Source of the DNA: Chloroflexota bacterium
Lineage (GTDB): Bacteria > Chloroflexota > Anaerolineae > Caldilineales > Caldilineaceae
NCBI GenBank assembly: GCA_018969295.1
Contig: JAGWYN010000099.1
Span: 1-6,237 of the forward strand
Direction of reading: 5' to 3'
Length of the DNA stretch: 6,237 bases
Part shown: in pieces, positions 4,252-6,237 of the stretch
Position numbering within the stretch: the stretch's first letter is position 1
Layout of the letters: every line of letters begins with the position of its first letter
Made by a program: the position numbers and the translations under genes
Notes under the pieces: model-generated
Databases searched by the model: none
What the model saw: only the letters and a program-made list of their open reading frames with translations
What the model was told of the DNA's origin: nothing

Positions 4252-6237
4252 TCAAAGCGAGCGGACACACCGGAACCCGATGCTGTTGAACCAGAAGTCG
4301 GGGTCGTCGAGGTTCCGGTCGGCGGAGCGCACGTAGTTGACAATGCTGCTCCACGACCCGCCCCGCAGCACACGGCGCGTGCCTGACGCCGGCCCCTGCG
4401 GATTTACACTGGGCGACACACTGTAGTACTTCCCGCCATACCGGTCGTTCACCCACTCCCACACATTGCCGGCCATGTCCAGCACGCCGTACGGGCTGGC
4501 ACCCTTCGGATAGCTGCCGATGGGCGTCGTGCCGCCCACATTGCTATTGAAATTGCACAGTTCCATAGTCGGCGGCTCGTTGCCCCACGGATACTTCCGC
4601 CCATCCGTGCCGCGTGCCGCCTTCTCCCACTCCGCCTCGGTCGGCAGACGCACCCCCGCCCACGCACAAAATGCCTGGGCGTCCTTCCACGAAACATTCA
4701 CCACAGGGTGGTTCTCTTTGCCCGGCGGAATCTTCTTGTTCTTCCAGTGCTTCGGCGCCGCGTACGAGTTCGCCTTCACAAAGAGTTCATACTGTGCGTT
4801 TGTCACAGGGTGTCTGGCAATTTGATACTCAGACAGATACACCTGGTGGATCGGCTGCTCATCACCAGAGTCATTGCTTCCCATCGTAAACTCGCCCGCA
4901 GGGACCGTAACCCACTCAAGCCCAATCTGTTCCAACGCCCCCAGCAGATCCCTCTGGGCACGCAGCTTGGCGGCATCCTCTGCTGCCGCTTGCACTGCTG
5001 CCTCCGCCTTTTTCTGCGCCAACACTTGCTCCGCCTCCGTCGCACGGCGAGCCAGCGCATCCAGTTCCTCATCCCCAACCGAAACGGCAGATGGGGCACC
5101 GCTGCGCGTCTCTTGGCCCATCTGCGCCAGCACCCGCCCCACTGCCTCTTGCAATCTCTGCCGCCCATCCACCCACTGCACGTCGATCAGCTGAAACAGA
5201 ACGGCACTGTCTTCATCGCCGTCAACCAAGAGCGGATAAATCTGCTTCCCTTTGCGCTGCGCCAGTGTTACTTCCTTCTTTACCCACTTCGACTCCTTTG
5301 CCGCCGGTGACAGCAGCACCACCATCGCCATCGCCTGCGCCACCGCCTCCTCGATCGCATCCGTCCAGCTCGGCGTGCTGGGCTCCAGCCCCTCGTCGAT
5401 CCACACCGAGAGGCCTGCCTTGCGCAGCGCGGCCTCGACCGTGCGCATGGCGGCCAGATTCTGGCGGCTGTAGCAGAGGAAGATGTCGATGGCGGCGGAT
5501 CCGGACGGAGCGGAAGAAGGCACATGCATCGGTGTGGGCGCTGCGACAGCCGGCCAACACCGCACATATTCCTGCAGCATTGGGTTGCCGGGGGTCCGCC
5601 TGACCGCGCCGGCGACCAGCTCGTTGACACGCCCGCTGCGCTCGGCCCAGGTGATCAGGTCGAAAATCAGGACGCTCAGGTTACTGCCTGCAGCGACGGC
5701 AGCCAGCGTCTCGTTCAGTTCGATGCGCACCATCATCGCCAGGTCGGCTTCGGATGGATATGCGTGAATCAGGGCATCTACGAGATCCTTGATTTGCTTA
5801 CCGCTGAGTTGGGTCATCGCCTGGCCATACAAGTTTACAGACTCTTTTCGTTGTGCCTTTTCTTCTGCGAGTGTTGCAGCAACGTCTCCTGATGCGTCTG
5901 CATAGAGACGATAGGCTTCTTCAAGGTCGCCCTTTCGTTTTCCTATTTCCTCACCGACCTTTGCAAGGATTTCATCTACTTTGTGGCGTCTGTCCGCTTC
6001 GCGCAGAATCTGCCGCCAGTATTCAATTGCTGGGACGTCTGAATTGAGCCATGCAGTTTGGATACCGGACTGCTCGGCCAGCCGTCTGATTCTTGCTTTG
6101 TCATTGATCAGGTCAGTGAGCCGGTGCCGCAGCAGCACGTTCGGCACCGTGAGCGTCGTGCCAGCAACCTGGACACTCGTCGGTGCGCCGTCTACAGTCT
6201 CCCCCGCCAGCAGCCGACTCACCAGTTGTGCGTACTC
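4252..6237 (-). CDS. EAD-TIR-FGE conflict effector, 5' partial
   Basis: The frame is open to the window edge; a GTG at 6222 is a possible but unproved start, and residues are numbered from it (656 aa). Order: 1-33 unassigned; 34-110 helical EAD-like (HRLTDLINDKARIRRLAEQSG, then YWRQILREADRRHKVDEILA); 137-222 EAD1 (LSGKQIKDLVDAL, ending PGNPMLQEYV), a death-domain-like adaptor of bacterial conflict systems; 223-243 Pro/Ser linker; 244-365 TIR domain with IDIFLCYSRQN, the loop WIDEGLEPSTPSW, and SKWVKKEV, where Glu317 matches the NADase glutamate of SARM1-like TIRs; 384-428 Ala/Glu-rich coiled coil; 432-656 FGE-sulfatase domain (VPAGEFTMGS, RLPTEAEWEKAARG, MAGNVWEW, RVLRGGSW, IGFRC). The two active-site Cys of true formylglycine-generating enzymes are absent after GGSW, so this domain probably binds ligand rather than oxidises. 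Likely role: ligand sensing by FGE, partner recruitment by EADs, NAD cleavage or nucleotide signalling by TIR. Transcription ends at 4149-4174. Confidence 0.92.
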   Translation of the reverse strand, partial: EYAQLVSRLLAGETVDGAPTSVQVAGTTLTVPNVLLRHRLTDLINDKARIRRLAEQSGIQTAWLNSDVPAIEYWRQILREADRRHKVDEILAKVGEEIGKRKGDLEEAYRLYADASGDVAATLAEEKAQRKESVNLYGQAMTQLSGKQIKDLVDALIHAYPSEADLAMMVRIELNETLAAVAAGSNLSVLIFDLITWAERSGRVNELVAGAVRRTPGNPMLQEYVRCWPAVAAPTPMHVPSSAPSGSAAIDIFLCYSRQNLAAMRTVEAALRKAGLSVWIDEGLEPSTPSWTDAIEEAVAQAMAMVVLLSPAAKESKWVKKEVTLAQRKGKQIYPLLVDGDEDSAVLFQLIDVQWVDGRQRLQEAVGRVLAQMGQETRSGAPSAVSVGDEELDALARRATEAEQVLAQKKAEAAVQAAAEDAAKLRAQRDLLGALEQIGLEWVTVPAGEFTMGSNDSGDEQPIHQVYLSEYQIARHPVTNAQYELFVKANSYAAPKHWKNKKIPPGKENHPVVNVSWKDAQAFCAWAGVRLPTEAEWEKAARGTDGRKYPWGNEPPTMELCNFNSNVGGTTPIGSYPKGASPYGVLDMAGNVWEWVNDRYGGKYYSVSPSVNPQGPASGTRRVLRGGSWSSIVNYVRSADRNLDDPDFWFNSIGFRCVRSL
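4279..4350 (-). other. Putative DGR variable region in the FGE domain
   Basis: After RVLRGGSW (617-624) the codons for residues 625-630 are AGC AGC ATT GTC AAC TAC; those for 637-640 are AAC CTC GAC GAC, and those for 642-643 and 645-647 are GAC TTC, TTC AAC AGC. Each is reachable from AAC (or AAT for Ile627) by changes only at the two A positions. The constant islands (RSA.R at 632-636, P641, W644, IGFRC at 648-652) contain almost no such codons. This is the pattern of a variable region written by a mutagenic reverse transcriptase in FGE-type DGR targets. The reverse transcriptase and template repeat are not in the window. Caveat: the gene generally favours C-ending codons, so part of the pattern could be codon bias. 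Confidence 0.6.

Noticed and set aside
3771..4373. 200-codon minus-strand frame antisense to nothing and overlapping the end of the FGE gene
   Set aside because: It is low-complexity (Ser/Thr/Pro/Arg), overlaps well-supported FGE coding and two hairpins, and has no recognisable motif.
4708..5603. Large + strand frames opposite the TIR and FGE domains
   Set aside because: Leu/Arg- and Pro/Ala-rich shadows of the strongly supported minus-strand gene; no motifs and no ribosome sites.

Overview
The window looks like an accessory stretch of a bacterial chromosome, most likely from the phylum Chloroflexota (Anaerolineae/Caldilineales type). I infer this from the 'CGCAAGGGTCGCCCCTACA' dispersed repeats near the left end, the pairing of a DUF5678-like gene with a retropepsin-like protease gene, and the EAD-TIR-FGE multidomain protein. 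No rRNA or tRNA is present to confirm it. The right part is GC-rich; the dam segment in the middle is more AT-rich and looks imported.

Layout. Positions 1-420 hold no gene but carry an array of palindromic dispersed repeats (about 155-375) and one copy of a 23-bp repeat (103-125). Positions 421-898 (+) are a decayed ISKra4-type transposase fragment that ends at the second 23-bp repeat copy (899-921). This remnant reads in frame into a small cupredoxin-like protein (1051-1545, +), which resembles the first domain of a multicopper oxidase without its copper ligands. On the minus strand come an apparently intact solitary Dam-type adenine methylase (1719-2519) and short gene remnants upstream of it: the tail of an unknown frame touching the dam ORF by a TAATG overlap, and an N-terminal fragment of a class I SAM methyltransferase cut just after its SAM-binding loop. 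Next on the minus strand is a two-gene operon of an RHH/DUF5678-like protein (3279-3695) and a retropepsin-like aspartic protease (2893-3282). They overlap by ATGA and have a strong Shine-Dalgarno and a candidate promoter. Positions 3780-4148 show no convincing gene.

The main feature is the minus-strand gene from 4252 to the right edge, whose 5' end lies outside the window. It encodes an N-terminal EAD-like region, an EAD1 effector-associated domain, a TIR domain with the expected catalytic Glu, a coiled coil, and a C-terminal FGE-sulfatase (C-type-lectin fold) domain. The last ~30 residues of the FGE domain have the hallmarks of a diversity-generating retroelement (DGR) variable region: invariant islands (RVLRGGSW, RSA.R, P, IGFRC) separated by positions whose codons are all explained by changes at the adenines of AAC or AAT. 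The gene is followed by an intrinsic terminator and a larger G/C hairpin.

How the parts may work together: the TIR protein is best read as a conflict or immune effector of the EAD type, in which a diversified FGE/lectin-fold domain senses a ligand, EADs recruit partners, and the TIR domain attacks NAD or makes a nucleotide signal. The reverse transcriptase and template repeat such a system needs are not in this window. The other genes look like unrelated passengers in a region with repeated insertion and decay.
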